Position numbers and translations under genes: made by a program | Part shown: one piece after another, positions 15,959 to 25,313 of the stretch | How the letters are laid out: each line of letters starts with the position of its first letter | Position numbering within the stretch: position 1 is the first letter of the stretch | Assembly: GCF_001428745.1 (NCBI RefSeq) | Contig: NZ_LMIO01000003.1 | Coordinates: 310,001-374,000, forward strand | Reading direction: 5' to 3' | From: Leifsonia sp. Root227 | GTDB lineage: Bacteria; Actinomycetota; Actinomycetes; Actinomycetales; Microbacteriaceae | Length of the DNA stretch: 64,000 nucleotides | Notes under the pieces: generated by a model | Databases searched by the model: none | Seen by the model: only the letters and a program-made list of their open reading frames with translations | What the model was told of the DNA's origin: nothing

Positions 15959-15995
15959 GCCACTCGGCCTGGGCGGAGAGCCCAGGCCGAGTGGC
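15959..15995 (-). terminator. Strong intergenic hairpin between pstS and pstC
   Basis: A perfect 16-bp stem (15959-15974 with 15980-15995) with a 5-nt GGAGA/TCTCC loop lies just downstream of the pstS stop and lacks a T-run. It probably stabilises the pstS message or causes partial termination, giving more binding protein than permease. Confidence 0.75.
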
Positions 15996-16002
15996 ACTGT
16001 CA

Positions 16003-17097
16003 TTACTTGATGCTTGCGACAGCCTTGCTCACCTTGGAGGCGAGGTCGGAGGACAGCGGGGCGGACCCTGCCTGCTCAGCGGCCGCCTTCTGGGCGTTGT
16101 CGCTGATGATGTAGTCGACGTAGCCCTTGACGAGGTCGGCCTTGGCCGAGTCCTTGTACTCCTGGCAGGCGATCACGTAGGAGACGAGCACGAGCGGCCA
16201 TGCGCCCTTGCTGGTGTCCTTGCGGTTGATCTGGATGGCCAGGTCGTTGGTGCCGCGGCCCGAGGCGATCGGGGACGCTGCGACGACTGCCGCCGCGCCG
16301 TCGGCGCTGAGCTTCTCGAAGCTGTCGCCGACCTTGAGCTGCGCGATGCTGAGTCCGGCCGAACCCGACTCGTCGATGTAGGTGATCGAGTTCTTCGCGT
16401 TCTTGGTGGCGTCAGCGACACCGGAGGTGCCCTTGGCTGCGTCGCCGACCTGGAACGGGAAGGTCTGCGCTGCCGGCTTGGTCCACACATCGGGAGCGTT
16501 CGCCGCGAGGTACTCGGTGAAGTTCTGGGTGGTGCCGGAGTCGTCGGAGCGGTGCACGACGGTGATCGGCGCGGACGGAAGCGATGCGCCCGAGTTCAGC
16601 GCCTTGATCTTGGCGTCGTCCCAGGTGGTGATCGCGCCAGAGAAGATGCCGGCGATGGTCGCGGCGTCGAGCTTCAGGTCCTTGACGCCGTCGAGGTTGT
16701 ACGCGATGGCGATCGGGGAGATGTAGACGGGGAGGTCGATGCCCTTGGAACCCGCTGCGCATCCGGCGAAGGTGCTGGCGAGCTCGGCGTCCTTGAGAGC
16801 GGCGTCCGAGCCGGCGAAGTCGGCTGCTCCGGAGATGAAGCTGGTGCGTCCGGCGCCGGAGCCCTGCGGGTCGTAGTTGACGGTGACCTTGGGGTTGGCG
16901 GTCTGGAAGCCGGCGGCCCACACGGTCTGGGCTGCGCCCTGGGCGGAGGAGCCGATGCCGTTGAGGGTGCCGGAGAGGTTCGACGGCTTCGCCGTCGTCG
17001 TCGCCGGGGTGCTGCCCTCGTTCGACGCGCAGGCGGTCAGTGAGATGGCGACAGCGGCCAGGATGGCCAGAGGAGCGCCAACACGCTTGAGTTTCAC
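16003..17097 (-). CDS. pstS: Phosphate-binding lipoprotein PstS
   Basis: 364 aa from ATG 17097. The lipoprotein signal peptide ends in LTAC (Cys23). The mature protein has the PstS phosphate-binding landmarks: LNGIGSSAQGAAQTVW, the phosphate loop QGSGAGRTSF, GSDAALKD, and HRSDDSGTTQNFTEYL. It captures extracellular phosphate and passes it to PstCA. It is the first gene of pstSCAB, and a PHO-box-like repeat lies about 90 bases upstream. Induction by the SenX3-RegX3 (PhoR-PhoP-type) pair encoded about 9 kb away is therefore likely. Confidence 0.97.
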   Translation of the reverse strand: MKLKRVGAPLAILAAVAISLTACASNEGSTPATTTAKPSNLSGTLNGIGSSAQGAAQTVWAAGFQTANPKVTVNYDPQGSGAGRTSFISGAADFAGSDAALKDAELASTFAGCAAGSKGIDLPVYISPIAIAYNLDGVKDLKLDAATIAGIFSGAITTWDDAKIKALNSGASLPSAPITVVHRSDDSGTTQNFTEYLAANAPDVWTKPAAQTFPFQVGDAAKGTSGVADATKNAKNSITYIDESGSAGLSIAQLKVGDSFEKLSADGAAAVVAASPIASGRGTNDLAIQINRKDTSKGAWPLVLVSYVIACQEYKDSAKADLVKGYVDYIISDNAQKAAAEQAGSAPLSSDLASKVSKAVASIK

Positions 17098-17188
17098 AGT
17101 TGTCCCTTCCGGGGAATCAGTAACAACAGGACGGGGCCGGTGCGACCCGCCTGCGACGCTATTCCCGGTGTCTGTCCAGAGTCCCCCG

Positions 17189-17210
17189 CAGCGGTAAACG
17201 GGAGGTTAAC
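17189..17210 (-). promoter_or_regulatory. PHO-box-like direct repeat upstream of pstS
   Basis: On the minus strand GTTAACC-TCCC and GTTTACC-GCTG follow each other at an 11-nt period (17210 to 17189). Actinobacterial PhoP binds 11-nt direct repeats built on GTTCACC. The position, about 90-110 bases before the pstS start, suits activation under phosphate starvation. Confidence 0.65.
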
Positions 17211-17305
17211 GCGGAGTGTGCTCTTGGGGACGCGGAGCGGGGAAGGGCCTGTGCGGCGACGTCCTTCAGGACGAGCGGATGGCGGCCACGGGCGGCTGCG
17301 GGGCC

Positions 17306-17350
17306 TCAGCCGCGCGACGGTCAGCCGCACGACGGTCAGCCGCGCGACCT
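17306..17350. repeat. Three tandem copies of a 15-bp unit
   Basis: The unit TCAGCCGCGCGACGG occurs three times back to back (17306, 17321, 17336) with one internal change (copy 2) and a two-base change at the end of copy 3. It fills the space between the mutT1-like stop and the pstS promoter region. No function is apparent. Confidence 0.7.
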
Positions 17351-17366
17351 CACCCGCACGCACCCG

Positions 17367-18302
17367 TCACGCGACAGGCGCGTACGTCTCGATCGAGATG
17401 ATTCCGGATGCGGGGTTGCTGGCCGACAGGTGCACGATCGAGAAGCCGCCGGTGTCGAGGTCGGCGGCGTCGTTGAGGTAGGCGCCGGGCATCGTGCCCG
17501 TGGCCAGGGCGATCTCGCGCATGATCTCGGGGAGCACGGGGCCGTGGCTGCAGAGCACGGCGGTCTTGCGGGAGCGCACCCGCTTGCCGATGACGCCGCG
17601 CACCTCGCCCCTGCCGTCCTCGTATGCGTCCTGGCTGATGCCTGGCTCGTGGCGCGGCTTGATGCCGGTGGAGGCGGCGAGCGGCGCGACGGTCGCGACG
17701 CAGCGGACGGCGTCGCTCGTCACGATGCGCTTCGGACGCCAGGCCGCGATGGTCGGAACGTCGGAGCAGGCCTGCTTGACCCCGCGGTCGGTGAGCGGAC
17801 GTGAGGCGTCGGAGCCGTCCCAGTCGCCGCGCGGCGCCGCCTTGCCGTGCCGGAGGGCGATGAGAGCGAACGTGGACGTCACTCCCTGCCGCACGAGCTT
17901 CTCGAACTCGTCCAGGATCTCGACATCGCGCTCGTAGGTGAGGTAGCCTCGCGCCTTCTTCAGCGTGACCCACTCGATGGCGGCGATCTCCGAGTTGGGG
18001 ACGAAGGTCGACTGCGCGATGGCCTTGTCGCCGACCTCGGCTGCCCAGAAGTGCACGATCTTCTCCCGACCACTGGCGATCGGGTACGTGGAGATGCCGA
18101 GTGGGACGCCGAGCGCGACGCGCAGCCCTGTCTCCTCCTCGATCTCACGCACGGCGGTCTGGGGGAGGGTCTCGCCGGGGTCGACCTTGCCCTTCGGGAT
18201 GGTGACGTCGCCGTACTTGGCTCGGTGGACGACGAGCACCACGATCTTCTCGTCCACGACGCGCCAGCAGAGGGCGCCCGCGGCGTAGATGGCCGCGCTC
18301 AC
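17367..18302 (-). CDS. mutT1: Nudix hydrolase / histidine phosphatase fusion, MutT1-like
   Basis: 311 aa from GTG 18302, overlapping the ppk stop by four bases. Residues ~5-140 are a Nudix domain with the box G-KVDPGE through REIEEETGL. Residues ~145-305 are a SixA-type histidine phosphatase domain with RHGKAA and a distal [11 protein letters not shown]. tuberculosis MutT1 has the same two-domain build and hydrolyses 8-oxo-(d)GTP and dinucleoside polyphosphates. Coupling with polyphosphate kinase suggests linked nucleotide and polyphosphate housekeeping. The domain assignment is firm, the exact substrates less so. Confidence 0.9.
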   Translation of the reverse strand: MSAAIYAAGALCWRVVDEKIVVLVVHRAKYGDVTIPKGKVDPGETLPQTAVREIEEETGLRVALGVPLGISTYPIASGREKIVHFWAAEVGDKAIAQSTFVPNSEIAAIEWVTLKKARGYLTYERDVEILDEFEKLVRQGVTSTFALIALRHGKAAPRGDWDGSDASRPLTDRGVKQACSDVPTIAAWRPKRIVTSDAVRCVATVAPLAASTGIKPRHEPGISQDAYEDGRGEVRGVIGKRVRSRKTAVLCSHGPVLPEIMREIALATGTMPGAYLNDAADLDTGGFSIVHLSASNPASGIISIETYAPVA

Positions 18303-20512
18303 CGCCTCGAGCCCGTGCGGGTGGAGCGTGGACGGTGGCTGATCTGCTGCATGAGTTTATTCTGCAGGTCATCGAGGGGCTGGCCTGCGTCGTCGAGGTT
18401 GTGGCGGGTCCACGTGCCGCTCTCGTCGAGCTCCCACGCGGAGGTGCGGTCATCGAACGCGCGGTTGAACAGCGCATCCAGTTCGGTGAGGTGCGCAGGG
18501 TCGGTGAGCCGCACCAGCGCTTCGACACGGCGGTCGAGGTTGCGGTGCATCATGTCGGCGCTGCCGATGTAGACCTGAGGGTCGCCGTCGTTCACGAACG
18601 AGAAGATGCGCGAGTGCTCCAGGTAGCGGCCGAGGATCGAGCGCACCCGGATGTTCGACGACAGGCCCTTCTGGCCCGGGCGGAGCCCGCAGATGCCCCG
18701 CACCCACAGGTCGACGGGAACGCCGGCCTCGCTCGCGCGGTACAGCGCGTCGATGATCGCTTCGTCGACGATGGAGTTGAGTTTGATCCTGATGCCGGAC
18801 GGCCGGCCCGCCGCAGCGTTCGCCGTCTCGATCTGGATCCGCTTGAGCAGCCCCTTCCTGAGGTGCAGCGGAGCGACCAGCAGGCGCTTGAACTTCTTCT
18901 CGATCGCGTAGCCGGACAGCTCGTTGAACAGCCTGGTGAGGTCTTTGCCCACCTGGTCGTCGGCGGTCAGCAGCCCCAGGTCTTCGTAGATGCGCGACGT
19001 CTTGGGGTTGTAGTTGCCCGTGCCGATGTGGCTGTAGTGCTTGAGGATGCCCTTCTCCTCGCGGATGACCAGGGCGAGCTTGCAGTGCGTCTTCAGCCCG
19101 ACGAGGCCGTAGACGACGTGCACGCCGGCCTTCTCGAGCTTGCGGGCCCAGGAGATGTTGTTCTGCTCGTCGAAGCGCGCCTTGATCTCGACGAGGGCGA
19201 GCACCTGCTTGCCGGACTCCGCAGCGTCGATCAGCGCTTCGACGATCGGGCTGTCTCCCGAGGTGCGGTACAGCGTCTGCTTGATCGCGAGCACGTGCGG
19301 GTCGGCCGCTGCCTGCTCGAGGAACGCCTGCACGCTGGTGGCGAAGGACTCGTACGGGTGGTGCAGCAGGATGTCCTGCCTTGCGATGGCGGAGAAGATG
19401 TCCGGTTTCGCGTTCGGCTCGCTCGGCATGAGCTGGGCGGCCGTGGTCGGGACGTGGTTGGGGTAGTGCAGATCCGGCCGGTCGATCTTGGCGAGCACGA
19501 AGAGTCCGCCGAGGTCGAGCGGCGATGGCAGGCGGTAGACCTCCTGCTCCGTCACGTCGAGTTCGCGCACGAGCAGGCCGAGCGTGACCTGGTCCATGTC
19601 CTCTGTGACCTCGAGCCGGATGGGCGGACCGAACCGGCGGCGGAGCAGCTCGCGCTCGAGTGCCTGGATCAGGTTCTCCGTCTCGTCCTCGTCGACCTCG
19701 ACGTCCTCGTTGCGCGTGACGCGGAACACGTGGTGGTCGAGGATCTCCATGCCGGGGAAGAGGTCGCCCAGGTGGTTGGCGATGAGGTCTTCGAGCGCGA
19801 TGAACCGCATCTGGTCGACCGTCTCGCGCTGGTCGATGCGCACGAAACGGGGCAGCATCTGCGGCACCTTGAGGCGCGCGAACTGCTCCTTGCCCGTGCG
19901 GGAGTTGCGCACCCGGACGGAGAGGTTGAGCGAGAGCCCGGAGATGTACGGGAACGGGTGGGCAGGGTCGACGGCGAGCGGCATCAGCACGGGGAAGATC
20001 TGCTGCGAGAAGATCTCGCGCATCTGCGCCTTGTCCGCGTCGTCGAGCTCGTCCCACTTGGCGACGGTGATCCCGGCCTCTTCGAGTGCAGGCAGCACCT
20101 GGTCGCGATAGACGGCCGCGTGCCGCGACTGCAGTTCGTGCGCCTTCTCGGAGATGTCGGCGAGGACGTCGACCGGCGCGCGGCCGACGTTGGTCGGAAC
20201 GGCGAGGCCGGTCGCGATGCGGCGCTTGAGGCCCGCGACGCGCACCATGAAGAACTCGTCGAGATTCGTGGCGAAGATGGCGAGGAAGTTGGCGCGCTCC
20301 AGCACCGGCAGCGTCGGGTCCTCGGCCAATTCGAGCACGCGCTGGTTGAACGCCAGCCAGCTCAGCTCCCTATCGAGGTACCTGTCCTCCGGCAGATCGG
20401 GGTCCGGCTCGTAGACGAACGGCGTGAAGTCGTCGTCGAAGTCGCTGCCGAAGCTGCCGCTCAGCCCGTTGTCCAGAAGGCCGTTCTCCAGTGTGGTGCG
20501 CTCGCCGTCCAT
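18299..20512 (-). CDS. ppk1: Polyphosphate kinase 1
   Basis: 737 aa from ATG 20512; the frame could extend 12 codons further. The four PPK1 regions are clear: the N-terminal [16 protein letters not shown] and [17 protein letters not shown], the middle [20 protein letters not shown], the autophosphorylation block [11 protein letters not shown] with the active histidine, and [22 protein letters not shown]. It makes polyphosphate from ATP reversibly. It is followed by and overlaps the MutT1-like gene. A PHO-box-like repeat about 40-60 bases upstream implies phosphate control, as known for ppk in streptomycetes. Confidence 0.97.
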   Translation of the reverse strand: MDGERTTLENGLLDNGLSGSFGSDFDDDFTPFVYEPDPDLPEDRYLDRELSWLAFNQRVLELAEDPTLPVLERANFLAIFATNLDEFFMVRVAGLKRRIATGLAVPTNVGRAPVDVLADISEKAHELQSRHAAVYRDQVLPALEEAGITVAKWDELDDADKAQMREIFSQQIFPVLMPLAVDPAHPFPYISGLSLNLSVRVRNSRTGKEQFARLKVPQMLPRFVRIDQRETVDQMRFIALEDLIANHLGDLFPGMEILDHHVFRVTRNEDVEVDEDETENLIQALERELLRRRFGPPIRLEVTEDMDQVTLGLLVRELDVTEQEVYRLPSPLDLGGLFVLAKIDRPDLHYPNHVPTTAAQLMPSEPNAKPDIFSAIARQDILLHHPYESFATSVQAFLEQAAADPHVLAIKQTLYRTSGDSPIVEALIDAAESGKQVLALVEIKARFDEQNNISWARKLEKAGVHVVYGLVGLKTHCKLALVIREEKGILKHYSHIGTGNYNPKTSRIYEDLGLLTADDQVGKDLTRLFNELSGYAIEKKFKRLLVAPLHLRKGLLKRIQIETANAAAGRPSGIRIKLNSIVDEAIIDALYRASEAGVPVDLWVRGICGLRPGQKGLSSNIRVRSILGRYLEHSRIFSFVNDGDPQVYIGSADMMHRNLDRRVEALVRLTDPAHLTELDALFNRAFDDRTSAWELDESGTWTRHNLDDAGQPLDDLQNKLMQQISHRPRSTRTGSRR

Positions 20513-20551
20513 CCCAACATCATTGCACCGTGTGCACAGCGGCGGCACCGC

Positions 20552-20573
20552 ACCAGGTTAACTGTGGATAAAC
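20552..20573 (-). promoter_or_regulatory. PHO-box-like direct repeat upstream of ppk
   Basis: On the minus strand GTTTATC-CACA and GTTAACC-TGGT are adjacent with an 11-nt period (20573 to 20552), 40-61 bases before the ppk ATG. The pattern matches the one before pstS and the 11-nt direct-repeat units bound by actinobacterial PhoP. Confidence 0.6.
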
Positions 20574-20599
20574 GGACCCTGTGCAGAGAGCCGGTGGGG

Positions 20600-21292
20600 T
20601 CAGGATCTGACCGACGAAGGGAGCCGGTCGTTGTCCTCTTCGTACACGTTGAAGCGGTAGCCGACGTTGCGCACGGTCCCGATCAGCGACTCCAGGTCGC
20701 CCAGCTTGGCGCGCAGCCGCCGCACGTGCACATCCACGGTGCGGGTGCCGCCGAAGTAGTCGTATCCCCAGACCTCGCTGAGCAGCTGCTCGCGCGTGAA
20801 CACCCTGGACGGATGCGTGGCGAAGAACCGCAGCAGCTCGAACTCCTTGAAGGTCAGGTCGAGCTGACGGCCGTGCGCCTTGGCGGAATAGCTCGCCTCG
20901 TCGATGGTGACGCCCGACGCCTGGATCTTGGTCTGCGTGTGCTCCTGGGTCTGCCGCCCGATCGCCAGCCGGATGCGCGCATCCACCTCGGCGGGACCAG
21001 CGGTCTCCAGCACGACGTCGTTGACGCCCCAGTCGGCGCTGACGGCGGTGAGGCCGCCCTCGGTGAGGACCAGCAGCAGCGGCACCGTGATGCCGGTCGT
21101 GGTGAGGATCTTGCAGAGCGACTTGGCTCCGGCGAGATCGCGCCGCGCATCCACGAAGATCAGGTCGCAGCTGGGCGCGTTGACGAGCGACGCCGGCTCA
21201 GCGAGGATCTGCCTGGTGCGATGGCTGAGGAGCGCGAGGGAGGGGAGCACCTCCGCGTCTGGCGCAGAGGTGAGGATCAACAACTGCGCCAC
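20600..21292 (-). CDS. glnR: GlnR-type orphan response regulator
   Basis: 230 aa. The receiver-like domain (1-~115) keeps a central aspartate (D48 in IFVDARRDL) but lacks the usual N-terminal acidic pair, as in Streptomyces GlnR. Blocks such as [21 protein letters not shown] and [17 protein letters not shown] match GlnR rather than PhoP. The OmpR-type winged-helix domain (~130-215) reads [31 protein letters not shown] and [17 protein letters not shown]. GlnR controls nitrogen assimilation without a cognate kinase. None is encoded next to it here. Standing next to ppk, it may connect nitrogen and phosphate control. Confidence 0.87.
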   Translation of the reverse strand: MAQLLILTSAPDAEVLPSLALLSHRTRQILAEPASLVNAPSCDLIFVDARRDLAGAKSLCKILTTTGITVPLLLVLTEGGLTAVSADWGVNDVVLETAGPAEVDARIRLAIGRQTQEHTQTKIQASGVTIDEASYSAKAHGRQLDLTFKEFELLRFFATHPSRVFTREQLLSEVWGYDYFGGTRTVDVHVRRLRAKLGDLESLIGTVRNVGYRFNVYEEDNDRLPSSVRS

Positions 21293-21375
21293 TCAAGCCT
21301 CCTGAACGTGCTGTGCGGCAATGCTACCGGAAATGCGTGTGAACCCTTTCCCGGCGTTCGGGGCACAATGGAGGG

Positions 21376-21699
21376 GTGAGCGACAGCAGCATGGGTCCGG
21401 CCGCAGCCTTCGACGGCGACGCGACGCTCTCCCCAGGCGTCCGCTACGGGAGCATCGGCGCCGTCTGGCTGCTCGCCCTCGTCTTCGCCGTGCTGATCGC
21501 CGCGATCTCGCCTGTCGACCGGTACGCATCCTGGCTGTCCCTCGCGCTCGCCGCCTGCGTGCTGCTCGGACTGATCGCCCAGCTCGCCACCCAGCAGAAG
21601 GAGGGCTTCGTGAACAGGCTCGCCGCCACGGTGACGGGGTCGTTCGTCATCCTGGGGATCTTCGGGGTCGTCCTCGGCATCGTCGCCGCCGCGCAGTAG
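21376..21699 (+). CDS. Small integral membrane protein (107 aa)
   Basis: 107 aa from GTG 21376, divergent from glnR. Three hydrophobic segments are visible: ~27-45 (SIGAVWLLALVFAVLIAAI), ~51-70 and ~84-105. The N-terminus and the loop QLATQQKEGFVNRL are charged. I know no function; proteins of this size and topology are widespread in Microbacteriaceae, and the sequence shows no enzyme motif. Confidence 0.7.
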   Translation: MSDSSMGPAAAFDGDATLSPGVRYGSIGAVWLLALVFAVLIAAISPVDRYASWLSLALAACVLLGLIAQLATQQKEGFVNRLAATVTGSFVILGIFGVVLGIVAAAQ

Positions 21700-21776
21700 G
21701 CGACCACGGGGGCTGCCACGCCGTCGAGGCGGCCCGCCCGTCGCGACAGCCCGCACACACTGACTAGACTGGCCGC

Positions 21777-21887
21777 ATGCTGGTTGCCCTCGAACTCTTC
21801 TTCGTCGGACTCCTCGGTCTGGCATCGCTCGCCATCGCCGGAGTCTCGGTCGTCGTCGTCTACAACCTGTTCAGGGGCCAGCGCTAA
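21777..21887 (+). CDS. 36-aa single-pass membrane peptide
   Basis: A short frame of 36 codons from ATG 21777 encodes a peptide that is almost entirely one membrane helix (LFFVGLLGLASLAIAGVSVV). It has an acidic residue near the start and a positive tail (NLFRGQR), which predicts the C-terminus inside the cell. It fits exactly between the membrane protein gene and the nitrobindin-like gene, whose start follows 16 bases after its TAA. Codon use matches its neighbours. It is too short for certainty, but placement and topology favour a real small protein. Confidence 0.5.
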   Translation: MLVALELFFVGLLGLASLAIAGVSVVVVYNLFRGQR

Positions 21888-21903
21888 GCGCTTTGCGACT
21901 CCC

Positions 21904-22500
21904 ATGATCGAGATCCCGACCGATCTGCCCGCCGAACTGGTCCCCCTCTCCTGGTTGATCGGAGTGTGGGAGGGCACCGGTGTGCTCGACTACGCGGTCG
22001 GAGACGACCACACCCAGCTCGAATTCGGCCAGCGCGTGAGTTTCAGCCACGACGGCCAGCCGTACCTCAACTACTCCTCCACATCATGGGTGCTCGACGA
22101 GGGCAATACGCCGCTCGCCGCTGAGACCGGATACTGGCGGCTCAGCCGCAAACTGGTCGAGGGCGATTCAGGTCCTGCGATGCTGCCAGGCCAGGGCGCG
22201 CGGCCGTTTTCCACCGCCCAGTCGGTCGAGACGCTTCGCAACTCCCACGGCGGCTTCGACATCGACGTGTCGATCATCCATCCCGACGGCGTGAGCGAGC
22301 TCTACCTCGGTCAGGTCAACGGCCCGCGCATCGACCTGGCGACGGATGCGGTCGTCCGCACAGCGGGCGCCAAGGACTACACGGCGGCCACCCGTCTCTA
22401 CGGCCTGGTGGATGCGCACCTGCTGTGGGCGTGGGACATCGCCGCGCTCGGCCAGGAGCTGCGCACGCACGCCTCCGCCCGCCTCGCGAAGGCGGAGTGA
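21904..22500 (+). CDS. Nitrobindin-like heme-binding beta-barrel (FABP-like, DUF1794)
   Basis: 198 aa from ATG 21904. The N-terminal signature SWLIGVWEGTGVLDY contains the GxWxGxG motif of nitrobindins. The following alternating polar/hydrophobic strands build a ten-stranded barrel, with ETGYWRLSR a typical mid-domain strand. Nitrobindins bind ferric heme and interact with NO or peroxynitrite. The heme-ligating histidine cannot be fixed by eye. The gene is coupled to the YgfZ-like gene by a one-base overlap (TGATG). That pairing fits a role in metal cofactor or redox damage defence. Confidence 0.85.
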   Translation: MIEIPTDLPAELVPLSWLIGVWEGTGVLDYAVGDDHTQLEFGQRVSFSHDGQPYLNYSSTSWVLDEGNTPLAAETGYWRLSRKLVEGDSGPAMLPGQGARPFSTAQSVETLRNSHGGFDIDVSIIHPDGVSELYLGQVNGPRIDLATDAVVRTAGAKDYTAATRLYGLVDAHLLWAWDIAALGQELRTHASARLAKAE

Positions 22501-23612
22501 TGTCGTCTTCGCCCTTCCTGTCGCTTCCCGGCGCCGTCGACACGGCGCAGTCCGGCGTCCCGTCGCACTACGGCAACCCGCTCGTCGAGCAGCGCGCCCT
22601 TGCGGAGGGCAGGGCGATCGTCGACCTCTCCGATCGCGCCGTTCTGACGATCACCGGCCCCGACCGGCTGAGCTGGCTCAACTCGCTGACCAGCCAGAGC
22701 CTGCTCGGGCTCGCGCCAGGCGAATCGTCCGAGACCCTTCTGCTCGACGTCACCGGCCGGCTGGAGCACGCCGTCCGCCTGATCGAGGACGGCGAGACGC
22801 TCTGGCTGCTCGTCGACCGTGCCGAAGCAGAAGGCCTGCTCGCGTGGCTCGACAGGATGCGCTTCATGCTCCGCGTCGAACTCGCCGACCGCACCGCGGA
22901 CCTCGCGACCATCGGTACGCTGGGCGATCCGGCGCTGCCGATCGCCGCACCCAACGGCGTCCCGCTGATCTGGCACGACCCGTGGCACGCAGTCACCCCC
23001 GGCGGCCACCAGTATGCGCAGGGCGAGCATCCGGGAGCGTCGTGGACGTGGAGCGAGCGACTGGTGCCCAGGGATGCGCTCTCCTCCATCGCCTCCAGGG
23101 TGACGACGGGCGAGTTCCCTGCCGCAGGCACGCTCGCCGCTGACGCGCTCCGCATCGCCGCGTGGCGTCCGCGGTTCTCCACCGAGGTCGACGAGAAGAC
23201 CATCCCGCACGAGCTCGACTGGCTGCGCACCGCCGTGCACCTCACCAAGGGCTGCTATCGCGGGCAGGAGACGGTGGCGAAGGTGCACAACCTCGGCCAC
23301 CCGCCTCGCCGCCTCGTGATGCTGCACCTCGACGGATCGGAGGGCGTGCATCCAGAGCGGGGTGCTGCCGTCTCGTTCGACGGCAAGGACGTGGGGACGG
23401 TCACGTCGTCCGCGCTGCACTACGAGCTCGGGCCGATCGCGCTCGCGGTCGTGAAGCGGTCGACGCCTGCAGGCGCCACCCTGGTGGTGGATGCGGACGG
23501 CACCGCCGTCGCGGCGGCTCAGGAGATCGTGGTCCCGCCCGAGGCGGGCGCGGAAGCCAACGTGCCCCGGCTGCCCCGGCTCGGAGCCGTCACGCGCCAG
23601 CCGCGTTCGTAG
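22500..23612 (+). CDS. ygfZ: YgfZ/GcvT-like folate-binding Fe-S cluster protein
   Basis: 370 aa from ATG 22500. The GcvT-like fold is recognisable, and the diagnostic YgfZ motif KGCYRGQE, containing the reactive cysteine, occurs near residue 255, followed by TVAKVHNLGHPPRRLV. YgfZ proteins bind tetrahydrofolate and help assemble or repair iron-sulfur enzymes. It is translationally coupled to the nitrobindin-like gene upstream and ends 3 bases from the convergent methyltransferase gene, leaving no room for a separate terminator. Confidence 0.9.
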   Translation: MSSSPFLSLPGAVDTAQSGVPSHYGNPLVEQRALAEGRAIVDLSDRAVLTITGPDRLSWLNSLTSQSLLGLAPGESSETLLLDVTGRLEHAVRLIEDGETLWLLVDRAEAEGLLAWLDRMRFMLRVELADRTADLATIGTLGDPALPIAAPNGVPLIWHDPWHAVTPGGHQYAQGEHPGASWTWSERLVPRDALSSIASRVTTGEFPAAGTLAADALRIAAWRPRFSTEVDEKTIPHELDWLRTAVHLTKGCYRGQETVAKVHNLGHPPRRLVMLHLDGSEGVHPERGAAVSFDGKDVGTVTSSALHYELGPIALAVVKRSTPAGATLVVDADGTAVAAAQEIVVPPEAGAEANVPRLPRLGAVTRQPRS

Positions 23613-23615
23613 CGG

Positions 23616-24446
23616 CTACCAGGAGAAGCCGCGCGGCTCGACGGCCGCCCAGTCGACCGTGAGCTCGCCGAGCCGCCAGCGGGTGCGGCCGCCGCGCACC
23701 GGCCAGCCGGCGTCGCGCATCCCCTGTGCCACGGCGATCCAGCGCTGCGTCGGCCCGTACGCCGCCAGCGGCGAGTGGATGCGCCACAGCCGGTCGAGGT
23801 CGAGCATCAGCCGGTGCACAGGCTCGCCAGGAACGTTGCGGTGGATCAGGATCTTCGGCAGCCGCTCCGCCACGATCGACGGGGCGTCGAGTTCGGCGAG
23901 CCGCAGCGAGATGCTGAGGTGCTGGGGTCCGTCCGCCGTGACGTCCACCCAGGCCGAGATGCGGCCGATCTCATCGCAGGTGCCGTCGATCAGCACACCG
24001 CCGGGCTGCAGCCGGGTGACCAGCCGCCGCCAGGCGGGAACCACCTCGGCCTCGTCGTACTGGCGAAGCACATTGGATGCGCGGATCACCGCGGCCAGCC
24101 TGCCGCCTGGGAGTGGAACCTCGAAGCCGCCGAGCGCGAAGCCGATCCGCGCATCCGCCGCGAAGCCGGTGCCGCCCGCGCGCACGGCAGCGAGCTGGGC
24201 ACGCGCTGTGGCGACCCGGCCGGGCTCGATCTCGAGGCCGATGACCTCCACATCCTGTCGTGCCTTGGCCAGGCGCTGGTGCAGCTCCAGCGCTGTGACG
24301 CCGCTGGCGCCGTAGCCGAGGTCGACCACCAGAGGGTCGGCCGCACGGCGCAGCACGGGGAGCGTCGCGATCCAGCGGTCGACGCGGCGCAGCCTGTTCG
24401 TGTTGGTCGTGCCACGGGTGACCGTGCCGATCGCGCCGGATGCCAT
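23616..24446 (-). CDS. Class I SAM-dependent methyltransferase
   Basis: 276 aa from ATG 24446. The Rossmann SAM loop is [16 protein letters not shown] (~35-50), with the acidic end of the second strand in [11 protein letters not shown]. The middle contains [15 protein letters not shown] and a [13 protein letters not shown] strand. The C-terminal third ([20 protein letters not shown]) is family-specific. The substrate cannot be inferred. It is divergent from gpmA with only 40 bases between the starts, so the promoters must overlap or be very compact. Confidence 0.8.
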   Translation of the reverse strand: MASGAIGTVTRGTTNTNRLRRVDRWIATLPVLRRAADPLVVDLGYGASGVTALELHQRLAKARQDVEVIGLEIEPGRVATARAQLAAVRAGGTGFAADARIGFALGGFEVPLPGGRLAAVIRASNVLRQYDEAEVVPAWRRLVTRLQPGGVLIDGTCDEIGRISAWVDVTADGPQHLSISLRLAELDAPSIVAERLPKILIHRNVPGEPVHRLMLDLDRLWRIHSPLAAYGPTQRWIAVAQGMRDAGWPVRGGRTRWRLGELTVDWAAVEPRGFSW

Positions 24447-24486
24447 ACGTCCAGTCTGCCAAACGCGAAGCGATAGATTAGGAGGC

Positions 24487-25236
24487 ATGTCCGCGCCTCA
24501 CACTTTGATACTCCTCCGCCACGGCAACAGCGAGTGGAACCAGAAGAACCTGTTCACCGGCTGGGTGGACGTCCGCCTCAGCGAGCAGGGCGTCGCAGAA
24601 GCCAAGCGTGCTGGAGAGCTGCTCTCCGAATCCGGTCTGCACCCCGATGTCCTCTACACCTCCGTGCTCACCCGCGCGATCCAGACCGCGAACCTCGCCC
24701 TCGAGGTCGCCGACCGGCTCTGGATCGACGTCAAGCGGTCATGGCGCCTCAACGAGCGCCACTACGGTGCGCTGCAGGGCCTCGACAAGGCGGAGACGCT
24801 GGAGAAGTACGGCCCGGAGCAGTTCCAGCTCTGGCGTCGGTCGTTCGACGTGCCGCCGCCGCCGCTCGACGACGACAGCGAGTGGTCGCAGGCTCACGAC
24901 CCGCGCTACGCGGGCCTCGGCGCCGACCTGCCGCGCACGGAGTGCCTGAAGGACGTCATCGACAGGATGCTCCCGTACTGGCAGTCCGACATCACGAAGG
25001 ACCTCGCCGCAGGCAAGACGGTGCTGGTGACCGCGCACGGCAACTCGCTGCGCGCCCTGGTCAAGCACCTCGACGGCATCTCGGACGACGACATCGCCGA
25101 GCTGAACATCCCGACCGGCATCCCGCTCGTGTACCAGCTCGACGAGGACTTCCGCCCGATCGCCCCCGCCGCATACCTCGACCCGGAGGCCGCAGCAGCG
25201 GGCGCCGCGGCGGTCGCCGCCCAGGGCAAGAAGTAG
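24487..25236 (+). CDS. gpmA: 2,3-bisphosphoglycerate-dependent phosphoglycerate mutase
   Basis: 249 aa from ATG 24487, preceded by TAGGAGG. The cofactor-dependent mutase signature is complete: [10 protein letters not shown] with the phospho-histidine near residue 11, [22 protein letters not shown], the acid/base [15 protein letters not shown], and the second histidine in [15 protein letters not shown]. It interconverts 3- and 2-phosphoglycerate in glycolysis. The C-terminus is Ala-rich. A 24-bp perfect hairpin begins six bases after the stop and should terminate it. Confidence 0.97.
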   Translation: MSAPHTLILLRHGNSEWNQKNLFTGWVDVRLSEQGVAEAKRAGELLSESGLHPDVLYTSVLTRAIQTANLALEVADRLWIDVKRSWRLNERHYGALQGLDKAETLEKYGPEQFQLWRRSFDVPPPPLDDDSEWSQAHDPRYAGLGADLPRTECLKDVIDRMLPYWQSDITKDLAAGKTVLVTAHGNSLRALVKHLDGISDDDIAELNIPTGIPLVYQLDEDFRPIAPAAYLDPEAAAAGAAAVAAQGKK

Positions 25237-25241
25237 AAACA

Positions 25242-25302
25242 ATCGAGTCCGAACTTGTTCAGGCGTCGCTCGGCGTGTCGCCTGAACAAGTTCGGACTCG
25301 AT
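25242..25302. terminator. 24-bp perfect hairpin between gpmA and phoU
   Basis: Arms 25242-25265 and 25279-25302 are perfect inverted copies around a 13-nt loop, TCGCTCGGCGTGT. It lies between convergent genes and should stop both transcripts. Its loop is nearly identical to that of the hairpin after regX3, although the stems differ. Confidence 0.85.
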
Positions 25303-25313
25303 GTGTGTGGAGG

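Noticed and set aside
18335..21379. A very long open frame (about 1000 codons) antisense to ppk and glnR
   Set aside because: It is a by-product of high GC codon bias on the real genes opposite. Its translation is Arg/Val/Asp-rich with no domain, and ppk and glnR are unmistakable.
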